A stretch of 34,364 nucleotides of DNA from Sphaerisporangium sp. (GCA_025964675.1 JAOPYI010000088.1:1-34364), one strand, 5' to 3'. Positions 7,796 to 16,338 are shown, counted from the first letter of the stretch. Notes: generated from the letters alone by a model not told the origin. Program-made: numbers and translations.

Positions 7796-9420
7796 TTCTT
7801 CGCCTCTCTGCGGGGATGGCGGCGCAGGTAGTTCGGGCCGCTGGTCCCGTAGTGCTTGTTGATGTCGGCGGCGCCGATGCGGGCCCGGTCCACCAGGGTT
7901 CCCGCGCTGACCATGGACTTGCCGACCAGCCGGGCCGCGTCCAGGGTGCGGGCCCGCAGGAGCCTGGCCATGGGATGCCCGCCGTACTCCGCCAGGGCGT
8001 CTTCGAGGGCCTCGGCGACCAGCTCGCCGTGGCCGGCCCCGAAGGCGATGGCGGCGGCGGCCAGGTGCAGGGTGATCGTCACGAACACGTCGGCGAGGGC
8101 GTGCGGGTCGTCGCTCAGCAGGCGCCGATCGGTGAAGTCAGGCGCGGCGAGGCCCGCCGCGACCAGCCTGTCCGGCGAGGCGAGCAACCCGTCGTTGTCC
8201 TTGACCAGCAGCCGCGTCATCCCGTCGCCGAACACCAGGGCGAGGTTCTGCTGGTGCGCCTCCAGCGCGACGCCGTACGCCACGAACAGCCTGACGTTCC
8301 ACCCGAGCAGCACGCGCAGGTAGTCGCGCAGCAGCGCCTTCACGTCCCCGCCTCGATGCCGGGCCGCCAGGTCGTCCAGCACCCGGGGCCCGCCGCCTGG
8401 GGACGGCGCGAGCAGGGCGGCGACCGGGACGATCTCTCCAGGCGGCAGCCGGCGGACCATCCAGCCGAGGTGTTCGTCACCGGCATGGGCGTAGGTCTGC
8501 TCGTCGGCGAGCATCACGTCGAGGTCGGGCTCCCTGAGCAGCACCTCGCGCAGCAGCAGCTCCGCCAGCGCGCCGTCGCCCAGGGTGCCCGGCTTGATGG
8601 ACCGGCGGTTGCGCGTGCCAAGCGTGCTGGTCACCAGGGGCAGCTTGAGGTGCGTACGGGAGTCCACCTCGACGGTCCGCATGGACAGAGTGGGGCGCAC
8701 CACCAGGTAAGGCTCGTCCTGAACCACCACTCCGGGGATCTCGCGCACGGCGGGCAACGTCAGCGGATGCACCGGGAACGGCACGAACGCGCCGTCCGCC
8801 GCGGGCCACCAGCCGGGCACGTCCCCCGCGTGGATCACCCGCTCGACCGGCACCGCCGCCCAGCGGAGCGCGAAGCTCGGCGCGAACTCGGGGGCGTACG
8901 CGGCCAGCTCCTCCTCCGAGAGGCCGGTACGGGCCCGCGACGTCGGGTAGACCGGGTGGTCGGTGAACGCGGCGAGGCTCTCGTAGGCGACCGTCGCGCG
9001 CGACTCGCGACGGAGCCGGGCGAGCACGTCCCCCCGGCGGGCCTCGTGCAGGTCGTACGCGCGCAGCGCGGCGCGGCACTCCTCGGTGAAGTCGGCCACC
9101 CCGTCGGCGTCGCCCGGGTCCGCGATCTCCTCCAGCGTGCCGAGCACCTCCCCGAGCGTCAGCGACTCGCCTGCGGCCACCATGAAGTCCTGGTACAGGC
9201 GGCCGGGCGCCAGCCGCACCCGGCGCCCAGTGGGCAGGACGAGCTGGACGCCGTCCTTGGTGCGGGTCATGCGGGCCGCGAGCCCTCCGTAGTCCTCGCG
9301 GAGCAACGCGTCCAGCACACGCGCGGCGAGGTACGGCCCTGCGGCGCGTTCGCCGCCTTCAGCCGTGGCCACGGGACGCTCCGGGATGGACCCGTCGCAC
9401 TCGACGGTCGCGCCGGTCAC
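7792..9420 (-). CDS. IucA/IucC family NIS siderophore synthetase (PvsB-like)
   Basis: A 542-residue second NIS synthetase, clearly divergent from its neighbour. The motifs are weaker but present: PFPVHPLTLP in place of HPWQ, VRPTLSMRTVEVDSRTHLKLPL, EAHQQN for the EPHLQN element, and LLVKDNDGLL for the RDLEG element. GTG at 9420 overlaps the ATP-grasp stop as GTGA; the frame extends upstream but that part is shadow. The C-terminus is basic (LRRHPRREAKN). In the pvs scheme this enzyme joins the 2-oxoglutarate/alanine half to the citryl half. Its substrate here cannot be read from sequence. Confidence 0.88.
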   Translation of the reverse strand: MTGATVECDGSIPERPVATAEGGERAAGPYLAARVLDALLREDYGGLAARMTRTKDGVQLVLPTGRRVRLAPGRLYQDFMVAAGESLTLGEVLGTLEEIADPGDADGVADFTEECRAALRAYDLHEARRGDVLARLRRESRATVAYESLAAFTDHPVYPTSRARTGLSEEELAAYAPEFAPSFALRWAAVPVERVIHAGDVPGWWPAADGAFVPFPVHPLTLPAVREIPGVVVQDEPYLVVRPTLSMRTVEVDSRTHLKLPLVTSTLGTRNRRSIKPGTLGDGALAELLLREVLLREPDLDVMLADEQTYAHAGDEHLGWMVRRLPPGEIVPVAALLAPSPGGGPRVLDDLAARHRGGDVKALLRDYLRVLLGWNVRLFVAYGVALEAHQQNLALVFGDGMTRLLVKDNDGLLASPDRLVAAGLAAPDFTDRRLLSDDPHALADVFVTITLHLAAAAIAFGAGHGELVAEALEDALAEYGGHPMARLLRARTLDAARLVGKSMVSAGTLVDRARIGAADINKHYGTSGPNYLRRHPRREAKN

Positions 9421-10583
9421 TCGATCACCCAAGGAGAGCGTGCCCGGAAGGCGTCGATCGCCCGGTCGACGGCCTCTTCGTCGGGCCCGCTCGCCCGGAC
9501 GACGCCGAGGTAGTCGCGGTTGGTGTGCGTGAGCTCGACGGTCTCTCCGGCGGAGCGCAGCGGCCTGTGGCGCAGTCGTACGCCGCCGGTCGTCTCGGTG
9601 ACGTCGCCGGGAGCCTCCTTGATGATCCCGGAACGGCGGGCGATCAGGCTGACCGCCGCCCCGTGACCTGCCACCGCCGGGGGCGTCATCGCGGAGTCTC
9701 CCAGGTGGACCCGGAGGATCCACTCGAAGAGCGGCACTCCGAGCATCTCGGCCAGCAGGAAGTCGCACGTGTCGCCGATGACCCGGTAGTTGACCTCCAC
9801 GATGCGCGGGCCCCGGGCGGTGAGGACGTACTCGGTGTGGCAGGCCCCGAACCCCGCGCCGATCGCGGCGAGAGCCCGCAGGACGTGCTCGCGGGAGCCG
9901 GGATCGGGCAGGGGCTCCCAGTCGAGCCGCTCCTCCACGAAGTGCGGCAGCGGGCCGAGGGTGGTGCGGAACGCGCCCAGCACGTGCAGCGTGCGCCCGT
10001 CGCCGAGCGTCTCCAGCGTGCGCAGCGGCCCCTCGAGGTAGTCCTCGGCGACCAGCGTCGCGTCTGGCCGCCGGGAGCGGATGCCGGCCACCACCCGGGC
10101 CAGCTCCTCGCCGTCGCGGGCCAGCACGACGTCCTCGCTGGCGACTCCCTCGCGGGGTTTGACCACGACCGGGTACGGCAGGTCACCGGGCACCGGGTCA
10201 CCGGGCCCGAGCCGTACGGAACGGACCTGCTCCACCCCGGCGGCGGCGAGCCTGTGACGCGTGAGCGCCTTGTTCTTGGCCGTCAGGCAGGCACGCCAGT
10301 CCTTCGCGGGCAGGCCGAAGTAGCCGGCGGCCAGCGCGGTCTCGGGCTGGATGTGGTCGGAGTTGGAGAAGATCGCGTCGGGCCGGTGGTGGCGGGCGAT
10401 CGTGTCGATCACCGACCGGGCGTCGCGTACGTCGGCGCGCAGTGTCTCCACGCCGGAGTATCGGTCCGGCTGGTCGGTCAGAACGGTCACCTCGCATCCC
10501 AGCGCGCGGGCCGCGGGAAGGAATCCACCGGTGACCGAGTCGGTCGGATTGAGCGCGGTGAGATACAGCCGCACGCAGGGCAC
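9417..10583 (-). CDS. ATP-grasp carboxylate-amine ligase of siderophore biosynthesis (PvsA-like)
   Basis: A 388-residue ATP-grasp ligase. It begins with a Rossmann-like pre-ATP-grasp segment (RLYLTALNPTDSVTGGFLPAARALG), has YPVVVKPREGVASEDV as the ATP-binding strand and loop, VAEDYLEGP, and ends the fold with RIVEVNYRVIGD, the Glu-x-Asn metal site. It resembles BacD/biotin-carboxylase-like amino-acid ligases. PvsA is thought to attach alanine in vibrioferrin; that role is inferred here. It is the first gene of the operon. GTG at 10583 sits just 8 nt from the iron box; a second GTG at 10574 is equally possible. Confidence 0.85.
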   Translation of the reverse strand: MPCVRLYLTALNPTDSVTGGFLPAARALGCEVTVLTDQPDRYSGVETLRADVRDARSVIDTIARHHRPDAIFSNSDHIQPETALAAGYFGLPAKDWRACLTAKNKALTRHRLAAAGVEQVRSVRLGPGDPVPGDLPYPVVVKPREGVASEDVVLARDGEELARVVAGIRSRRPDATLVAEDYLEGPLRTLETLGDGRTLHVLGAFRTTLGPLPHFVEERLDWEPLPDPGSREHVLRALAAIGAGFGACHTEYVLTARGPRIVEVNYRVIGDTCDFLLAEMLGVPLFEWILRVHLGDSAMTPPAVAGHGAAVSLIARRSGIIKEAPGDVTETTGGVRLRHRPLRSAGETVELTHTNRDYLGVVRASGPDEEAVDRAIDAFRARSPWVIE

Positions 10584-10591
10584 CCCCGTGA

Positions 10592-10610
10592 TCAGGTAAG
10601 GCTAACCTAA
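10592..10610. promoter_or_regulatory. IdeR/DmdR1-type iron box
   Basis: TCAGGTAAGGCTAACCTAA agrees at 17 of 19 positions with the actinobacterial consensus TTAGGTTAGGCTAACCTAA. On the minus strand its TAGGTT can serve as the -10 box of the siderophore operon, so a bound Fe(II)-repressor would block transcription. It lies 8 nt upstream of the first start codon. Confidence 0.88.
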
Positions 10611-10700
10611 CCAGCCGAATCTTAGCCGTATGGAGATCAGCCTGCTGCCCGACATGCTAATCACGGTGAATGTCCGTGTTGTCGGAGGTACGGGAGGCAT

Positions 10701-10730
10701 TTCGGACGGTCATCCCGAGCGGCATAGGAT
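10701..10730 (+). promoter_or_regulatory. probable nudC promoter
   Basis: TTCGGA (10701-10706), 18-nt spacer, TAGGAT (10725-10730). Transcription would start about 20 nt before the GTG at 10757, leaving room for its strong ribosome-binding site. The -35 match is poor. Confidence 0.4.
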
Positions 10731-10756
10731 GGGCAGTCGGCCGGGAGGAGGCGCAG

Positions 10757-11746
10757 GTGGGCGAGATCTCACAAGGGGAGGGGCTGCTCGGGCCCTTGCT
10801 TCTGGCGCGAGGCGGGGTGGACAGGTCCGCTCTTCATCGAAACGACGAGGCCTGGCTGAAGACAGCCTGGGCCGACCCCGCCACCCGGGTCCTGCTGATC
10901 AACGACGGCAACACGCTGATCCGCCGCCACAACGGCACAGCGCAGCTGGTGTTCCTGGCTCCGCACCAGGCTCCCGCGGGCGAGCGCTATCTCCTCGGCG
11001 TCGACCCCGAGGGCGTGGCCTACTTCGCCGTCGCGGTGGAGGCCCCGCTGCCGCTGCCCGCCCCGCTGCCGCTGCCCGAGGGCACCGAGGTGGCCGGCGC
11101 GATCCAGGACGTCCCCGACTGGGCCGACGTCGCCTCAGAAGGGCTGCGCAAGGCGGGGGCCACGCTGGGAGACCGCGACGCGGGGCTGCTGGTCAACGCG
11201 GTCGCCCTGGAGGCCTGGCACGCCACGCATGACCACTGCCCGAGGTGCGGCACCCCCACCACGGTCATCGCCGGCGGTCACATGCGTGTCTGCCCAGAGG
11301 ACGGCAGCCAGCACTTTCCCCGCGTCGACCCCGCCGTCATCATGCTGGTCCACGACGGACAGGATCGCTGCCTGCTCGCGCGCGGCCCGCAGTGGCCCGA
11401 GGGGCGGTTCTCGGTGCTCGCGGGTTTCGTCGAGCCTGGCGAGTCGTTGGAGCAGGCCGTCGCGCGGGAGGTCCTCGAGGAGGTCGGGATCACCGTCACC
11501 GCTCCCCGCTACCTCGGAAGCCAGCCGTGGCCCTTCCCGCGCAGCCTGATGCTCGGATTCTTCGCGAAGGCCACCACCACGAAGATCACCTGTGACCCCG
11601 AGGAGATCGCCGAGGCGTTCTGGGTCAGCCGCGCAGAGCTCGGCGCCTCCGTGGAGAACGGCGACATCCGGCTCCCGCCCGGTGTCTCGATCGCCCGCCG
11701 CCTCATCGAGACGTGGTACGGCGGGTACTTGCCCGGCGACTGGTGA
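10757..11746 (+). CDS. nudC: NAD(+)/NADH diphosphatase (RNA decapping) NudC
   Basis: A 329-residue Nudix hydrolase that splits NAD(H) to NMN(H) and AMP, and in the family also removes NAD caps from RNA. The Nudix box GFVEPGESLEQAVAREVLEEVGI occupies residues ~223-245 and is followed by the NudC-specific SQPWPFPRS. The zinc-ribbon reads HCPRCG (C161, C164) then RVCPEDG (C179), where the usual fourth Cys is Asp182. GTG at 10757 is chosen because GGGAGGAGG (10743-10751) lies 5 nt upstream; an ATG at 10670 lies before the likely promoter. In mycobacteria nudC also neighbours mrx1, uvrD2 and whiB7. Confidence 0.93.
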   Translation: MGEISQGEGLLGPLLLARGGVDRSALHRNDEAWLKTAWADPATRVLLINDGNTLIRRHNGTAQLVFLAPHQAPAGERYLLGVDPEGVAYFAVAVEAPLPLPAPLPLPEGTEVAGAIQDVPDWADVASEGLRKAGATLGDRDAGLLVNAVALEAWHATHDHCPRCGTPTTVIAGGHMRVCPEDGSQHFPRVDPAVIMLVHDGQDRCLLARGPQWPEGRFSVLAGFVEPGESLEQAVAREVLEEVGITVTAPRYLGSQPWPFPRSLMLGFFAKATTTKITCDPEEIAEAFWVSRAELGASVENGDIRLPPGVSIARRLIETWYGGYLPGDW

Positions 11747-11771
11747 CCTTTCGCGTTCACAAGACACGAAC

Positions 11772-11796
11772 GGCGACCGGGGAGACCCCGGTCGCC
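11772..11796. terminator. bidirectional hairpin between nudC and mycoredoxin
   Basis: GGCGACCGGGG-AGA-CCCCGGTCGCC is a perfect 11-bp stem with a 3-nt loop between two convergent genes. There is no long T-run, as is common in actinobacteria. Confidence 0.75.
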
Positions 11797-11815
11797 GGTG
11801 ACCACCATGGCTGTG

Positions 11816-12061
11816 TCAGGCCTGTGCTCGCGAGAGCAGACCCTTGAGCTGGATGACGGAGGGATTGGTAAGCGCGGTCCCGTCTTCGAGCACCACGGTG
11901 GGAACGACCTGGTTCCCGCCGTTGACCCTCATCACGAACTCCGCGGCGTCGGGGTTGGCCTCGATGTCGATCTCCTGGTAGGAGATGCCTTCCCGCGTCA
12001 GCTGGCTCTTGAGCCGCTTGCACGGACCGCACCAGCTGGTGGTGTAGACCTTGAGCGCCAT
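11816..12061 (-). CDS. mycoredoxin / glutaredoxin-like protein
   Basis: An 81-residue thioredoxin-fold protein. The redox motif is WCGPC (Cys11, Cys14) in KVYTTSWCGPCKRLKSQL; most mycoredoxins carry CGYC or CPYC, so the Pro form is a thioredoxin-like variant. The cis-Pro loop is QVVPTVV, and the C-terminal helix is NPSVIQLKGLL. It should reduce mycothiol mixed disulfides in the cytosol. The ATG at 12061 is preceded by GAAGGG, at a long 12-nt spacing. It corresponds in place to Rv3198A of M. tuberculosis, between nudC and uvrD2. Confidence 0.9.
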   Translation of the reverse strand: MALKVYTTSWCGPCKRLKSQLTREGISYQEIDIEANPDAAEFVMRVNGGNQVVPTVVLEDGTALTNPSVIQLKGLLSRAQA

Positions 12062-12144
12062 AGCGTGATTTATCCCTTCACGTCCTCCGGGTGGCGTTGG
12101 CAATAGCTGGCAACACCATGAGGATCGCTCGTGTTCCCTGCGCC

Positions 12145-13179
12145 CTAGTTCTGGGATCGCCGGAGGGTGACCTTGTGGAGCGAGAGCAGATGGCTCGACG
12201 GCATCTGCTGGGCGCTGGCCTTCGGCGCGGCGGCGGACGCCTTCGGCACCGCGGCCGGCGCCGCCAGCTTGGCGGCGATCCACTCCTGGACGCCGACGGC
12301 GACACCGGGCTCGCGGTAGAGCGGCGCGCTGTGGTTGATCCCCGGCACGACGCGGATGTTCATGGCCACGCCCACCTGGTTGAGCTGCTCCTTCAGCAGC
12401 TCGCTCTGGTAGGCGGGGACGAACTCGTCCTTGGAGTGCACGGTGAGCACCGGCGCGTCGTGCGCGCTCGCGTGCCAGGGCACCTCCATGCTGGACCAGA
12501 CCCGTGCGCAGGCACCGGTCGGGCGGCAGCCGCCCGCGAGCGCGATGGCGGCCTGGCGCAGCTTGCGCTGGTCGAAGTCGGCCCCCTCGTCACCGTCGGA
12601 GTACGCGGTGAGCGGGGAGACCACCGGCGAGACCCCGACGACCCCGCGCAGCCCCGGGAGGCCGTCCTTGTAGGTGCCTACCGCGGTGGCGAGGTGGCCG
12701 CCCGCCGAGAATCCGACGACGACGTAGCGGTCGGGGTCGAAGGAGAAGAAGTCGGCGTGATTGCGGGCCGTGGAGATGGCGGCCAGGGTGTCGGTGCGCT
12801 GGGCCGGCCAGGGGGCGTCCTGCGAGAGCCGGTAGTTGATGTTGAAGACCGTGTAGCCCATCTCGGCGTACGAGCGGCTGACCGCGGTCATGTACTTCTT
12901 GTCGCCGCTGTTCCACCAGCCGCCGTGGATGACGAACACCCCCGGCCTGCGCCCGGCGTCCGGCTGCCACCACACGTCCATGCGCTGGCGCGCCGACTGC
13001 CGCCCGTACGAGTAGGTGCGGACGACCGTCGTGGCGAGGACGTCCTCCGACGGGGTGGGCGTGGGTGTGGGTATGGGTGTGGGAGTCGAGCGGGTGGTCG
13101 CACCGGCCGGCAGCGCGGCGGCGGGTGCGAGAAGGACGGTGGCCAGCGCGAGACATCCCACGATTACCGCAGTTCTCAC
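12145..13179 (-). CDS. secreted alpha/beta-hydrolase (BD-FAE/HSL-like esterase)
   Basis: A 344-residue exported esterase-type protein. The signal peptide is MRTAVIVGCLALATVLLAPA ending near AGA, followed by a Thr-Pro repeat linker (about residues 30-43) typical of cell-wall-anchoring spacers. The oxyanion hole is FVIHGGWWNSG, the nucleophile elbow VVGFSAGGHLA, the acid VHSKDEFVPAY, and the catalytic His GINHSAPLYR. The C-terminus ends in an unusual Ala/Lys-rich tail. GTG at 13179 follows GGAAGGAAAG; the longer frame upstream has no signal sequence. The substrate is unknown; acyl-ester hydrolysis is the safe inference. Confidence 0.82.
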   Translation of the reverse strand: MRTAVIVGCLALATVLLAPAAALPAGATTRSTPTPIPTPTPTPSEDVLATTVVRTYSYGRQSARQRMDVWWQPDAGRRPGVFVIHGGWWNSGDKKYMTAVSRSYAEMGYTVFNINYRLSQDAPWPAQRTDTLAAISTARNHADFFSFDPDRYVVVGFSAGGHLATAVGTYKDGLPGLRGVVGVSPVVSPLTAYSDGDEGADFDQRKLRQAAIALAGGCRPTGACARVWSSMEVPWHASAHDAPVLTVHSKDEFVPAYQSELLKEQLNQVGVAMNIRVVPGINHSAPLYREPGVAVGVQEWIAAKLAAPAAVPKASAAAPKASAQQMPSSHLLSLHKVTLRRSQN

Positions 13180-13390
13180 TGGCGCTCTTTCCTTCCCCGA
13201 AATCATGGCACCCCATTGTGGGGCAAACTGCCTCAGTCGTGCACGCGCAAACGCTTCGTTCGTTCCCAGACAGGGGCCCTGATCATGCGTGAACGGCCCT
13301 AGGTTGTGCACATGCGAAGCGACGCGTGCGGTTCGCTGCTGGGAGGATGATGCCAGCATCCCCGTCCGCATCGCACGTTAGGAGGCCCTG

Positions 13391-15457
13391 TTGGAGCGCG
13401 AAGACGCCCTCGCCGGGCTCGACCCGGAGCAGCGCGAGGTGGCCGAGGCGGTGCGGGGCCCGGTGTGCGTGCTCGCCGGCGCGGGCACGGGCAAGACCCG
13501 CGCGATCACCCACCGCATCGCCCACGCGGTCAGGACAGGTGTGGTCGACCCGCAGAGCGTGCTGGCTGTGACGTTCACCACCCGGGCCGCGGGCGAGCTC
13601 AAGCAGCGCCTGCGCGGTCTCGGCGCCCATGGGGTCCAGGCGCGCACGTTCCACGCCGCCGCGCTCCGCCAGCTCACCTATTTCTGGCCCCGCGTGATCG
13701 GCGGTGAGCCGCCGAGGGTGGTCGAGTCCAAGCTGCCGCTCCTCATCGAGGCGGCCCGGGAGGTGCGGCGCAGCGCCGACCGTGGCGAGCTTCGCGATGT
13801 CGCGAGCGAGATCGAGTGGGCCAAGGTCACCCAGGTCGGCCCGGAGGACTACCCCGGCCTCGCCGCGAAATCCGGCCGCACGCCTCCGATCGCCGCCGAG
13901 GAGGTCGCCCGGCTCTACGAGGCGTACGAGACGCTCAGGCGCCGGCGCCACCTGGTCGACTTCGAGACGATCCTCGAGCTCACCGCCGCGGTGATGACCG
14001 AGCACGCGGAGGTCGCGTCCCAGATCCGCCGGCAGTACAGCTACTTCGTCGTCGACGAGTACCAGGACGTCAACCCCCTGCAGAAGCTCCTGCTCGACAC
14101 GTGGCTCGGCGGGCGTGACGACGTCTGCGTGGTCGGCGACCCCAACCAGACGATCTACTCATTCAGCGGCGCGACCCCGCGCTACCTCACCAACTTCGCC
14201 GTCGAGCACCCGTCCGCCACGGTCGTCAAGCTCGTGCGCGACTACCGCTCGACACCGCAGGTCGTCGGCCTGGCCAACAGCGTGCTGGCGAAGGCGCGCA
14301 CCCCTCACCGGCTGGAGCTGGTCGCGCAGCGGCCCGAGGGCCCGAAGCCCGTCTTCGCCGAGTGCGACGACGAGCCGGCCGAGGCCGAGACCGTCGCCAG
14401 GCGCGTCAAGGAGCTGGTCTCCCAGGGCGTGCCCACGCGCGAGATCGCGGTGCTGTTCCGCGTGAACGCGCAGTCGGAGGTGTACGAGCAGGCGTTCGCC
14501 CAGGCGGGCATCCCTTACCTCCTGCGCGGCGCCGAGCGGTTCTTCGAGCGCCCCGAGGTGCGGCAGGCCGTCGTGCTGCTGAGGGGGGCCGCCCGCTCGG
14601 CCAACGACGAGGAGCCGCTCGCGCAGGCCGTCCACGACATCCTCGCCGGCATCGGCCTCACGCCGCAGGCGCCCGGTGGCGGCGCCGCGCGCGAGCGCTG
14701 GGAGTCGCTGAACGCCCTGGCGGAGCTGGCGGAGGACCTCGCCGCCCAGGGCGGCGACCTGCCGCGCTTCGTCGCCGAGCTGGAACGCCGCGCCACCGAG
14801 CAGCATGCCCCTCCCATCGAGGGCGTGACGCTCGCCTCGCTGCACGCCGCCAAGGGCCTTGAGTGGGACGCCGTCTTCCTGGTCGGCCTCACCGACGGCA
14901 TGCTGCCGATCATCTACGCAGAGAGCGCCGAGCAGATAGAGGAGGAGCGCCGCCTGCTCTACGTCGGCATCACGCGCGCCCGCGCCCATCTGCACCTGTC
15001 GTGGGCGCTCGCCCGATCGCTCGGTGGCCGCAAGGCTCGTCGCCCGTCCCGCTTCCTCGACGGGCTCACCGGCGCGGCCACGGGCGTGAGCCGCCCGAGC
15101 GGCACGGCGAGGGAGCGTCGCTCCGGGCAGACCCGGGTCGCGGCCCCGATCCAGTGCCGCGTCTGCGCCAAGACCCTGACCATCGGCGCCGAGCAGAAGC
15201 TCGGCCGCTGTGCCTCCTGCCCCGCCGACTTCGACGAGGAGCTGCTCGAACGACTTAAGCTCTGGCGTACAAATGCGGCGAAAGAAGCAAAGGTGCCCGC
15301 ATACGTCGTGTTCACTGACGTTACGCTCCAGGCGATGGCCGAGCGGGTCCCCACAACAGAGGAAGGCCTGCTCTCGATCGCCGGCATCGGCCGCGTCAAG
15401 CTGGACCGGTATGGCGAGGCCGTGCTGGAAATCTGCCGCGGAGGGGAAGTGACGTGA
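13391..15457 (+). CDS. uvrD2: ATP-dependent DNA helicase UvrD2
   Basis: A 688-residue superfamily 1A 3'-5' helicase. Walker A GAGTGKT is at residues 30-36, TFTTRAAGELKQRL is motif Ia, VVDEYQDVNPLQ motif II, VGDPNQTIYSFSGA motif III, VRDYRST motif IV, TLASLHAAKGLEWDAVFLVGL motif V, and RRLLYVGITRAR motif VI. The C-terminal part shows the UvrD2 hallmark tetracysteine (CRVC...CASC) and then an HRDC domain (LERLKLWRTNAAKEAKVPAYVVFTD), absent from UvrD1/PcrA. TTG at 13391 has AGGAGG 5 nt upstream. The stop overlaps the next gene. The codons around 15250-15320 are less GC-rich than the rest. Confidence 0.95.
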   Translation: MEREDALAGLDPEQREVAEAVRGPVCVLAGAGTGKTRAITHRIAHAVRTGVVDPQSVLAVTFTTRAAGELKQRLRGLGAHGVQARTFHAAALRQLTYFWPRVIGGEPPRVVESKLPLLIEAAREVRRSADRGELRDVASEIEWAKVTQVGPEDYPGLAAKSGRTPPIAAEEVARLYEAYETLRRRRHLVDFETILELTAAVMTEHAEVASQIRRQYSYFVVDEYQDVNPLQKLLLDTWLGGRDDVCVVGDPNQTIYSFSGATPRYLTNFAVEHPSATVVKLVRDYRSTPQVVGLANSVLAKARTPHRLELVAQRPEGPKPVFAECDDEPAEAETVARRVKELVSQGVPTREIAVLFRVNAQSEVYEQAFAQAGIPYLLRGAERFFERPEVRQAVVLLRGAARSANDEEPLAQAVHDILAGIGLTPQAPGGGAARERWESLNALAELAEDLAAQGGDLPRFVAELERRATEQHAPPIEGVTLASLHAAKGLEWDAVFLVGLTDGMLPIIYAESAEQIEEERRLLYVGITRARAHLHLSWALARSLGGRKARRPSRFLDGLTGAATGVSRPSGTARERRSGQTRVAAPIQCRVCAKTLTIGAEQKLGRCASCPADFDEELLERLKLWRTNAAKEAKVPAYVVFTDVTLQAMAERVPTTEEGLLSIAGIGRVKLDRYGEAVLEICRGGEVT

Positions 15458-16326
15458 ACGAAGCGCTCAAGGAGGTCCTCGACCTGCTCGACCTGGAGCA
15501 GATCGAGTGTGACATCTTCCGGGGGAGGAGCCCGGAGGAGCGCATCCAAAGGGTCTTCGGCGGCCAGGTGGCGGCTCAGGCGCTGGTGGCGGCGGGGCGC
15601 ACGGTGCCTTCCGACCGCACGGTCCATTCGCTCCACGCCTACTTCATCCGGCCCGGCGACCCGGCGATCCCCATCGTCTACAACGTCGACCGCGTCCGCG
15701 ACGGCCGGTCGTTCACGACCCGGCGGGTGGTCGCCATCCAGCACGGCAAGACCATCTTCGCGTTGTCCGCGTCCTTCCACATCTTCGAGGAGGGCGTCAG
15801 CCACCAGGCGGCGAGCATGCCCCAGGTGCCCGACCCCGAGACCCTGCCGATCTTCCAGGACCGCATGCGCGGCCTCGTCGGAGACACGGAGCCCTGGAGC
15901 GAGTGGCTGGCCAAGCCGCGTCCCGTCGACGCGCGCTACGTCACGCCGCTCACCTGGGAGGCCCACCGCGACCCGTCGCTGCGCGGCTCGGAGACCCAGG
16001 TCTGGTTCCGCTACGACGCCGACCTGCCGGACGACCCGCTCCTGCATGTCGTGTTAGCCGCCTACGCCTCCGACTACACGCTGGTGGACACCGTTCTGCT
16101 GACGCACGGCCTCGCGTGGGGCGCCTCGAACGTCGTCGGCGCCTCCCTTGACCACGCCATGTGGTTCCACCGGCCGCTCAAGGTCGACGACTGGGTGCTG
16201 TACGCCCAGAAGTCGCCGTGGTCGGGCAACGCGCGCGGCCTCGCCCAGGGACAGATGTTCACCCCCTCCGGAGAGCTCGCGGTGTCGGTGGTGCAGGAAT
16301 GCATGATCCGTGTCTCGAATCCGTGA
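15454..16326 (+). CDS. tesB: acyl-CoA thioesterase II (TesB family)
   Basis: A 290-residue double-hotdog thioesterase that hydrolyses acyl-CoAs to free fatty acid and CoA. The N-terminal hotdog has RVFGGQVAAQALVAAGRTVP and SLHAYFIRPGDP; the middle has VRDGRSFTTRRVVAIQHGKTIF; the C-terminal hotdog has AAYASDYTLVDTVLL with the catalytic Asp and SLDHAMWFHRPLKVDDWVLY followed by GQMFTPSGELAVSVVQE. The length is normal for TesB. GTG at 15454 overlaps the uvrD2 stop as GTGA, so it is co-translated with uvrD2, a pairing with no obvious functional link. Confidence 0.93.
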   Translation: MNEALKEVLDLLDLEQIECDIFRGRSPEERIQRVFGGQVAAQALVAAGRTVPSDRTVHSLHAYFIRPGDPAIPIVYNVDRVRDGRSFTTRRVVAIQHGKTIFALSASFHIFEEGVSHQAASMPQVPDPETLPIFQDRMRGLVGDTEPWSEWLAKPRPVDARYVTPLTWEAHRDPSLRGSETQVWFRYDADLPDDPLLHVVLAAYASDYTLVDTVLLTHGLAWGASNVVGASLDHAMWFHRPLKVDDWVLYAQKSPWSGNARGLAQGQMFTPSGELAVSVVQECMIRVSNP

Positions 16327-16338
16327 AATCGCAGGTAG

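Noticed and set aside
7129-9513. 794-codon plus-strand ORF
   Set aside because: Arg/Pro-rich shadow of the siderophore synthetases; both NIS motif sets are on the other strand.
9421-9768. N-terminal extension of the second NIS synthetase
   Set aside because: It overlaps the ATP-grasp gene and has shadow composition; GTG 9420 in GTGA is consistent with the rest of the operon.
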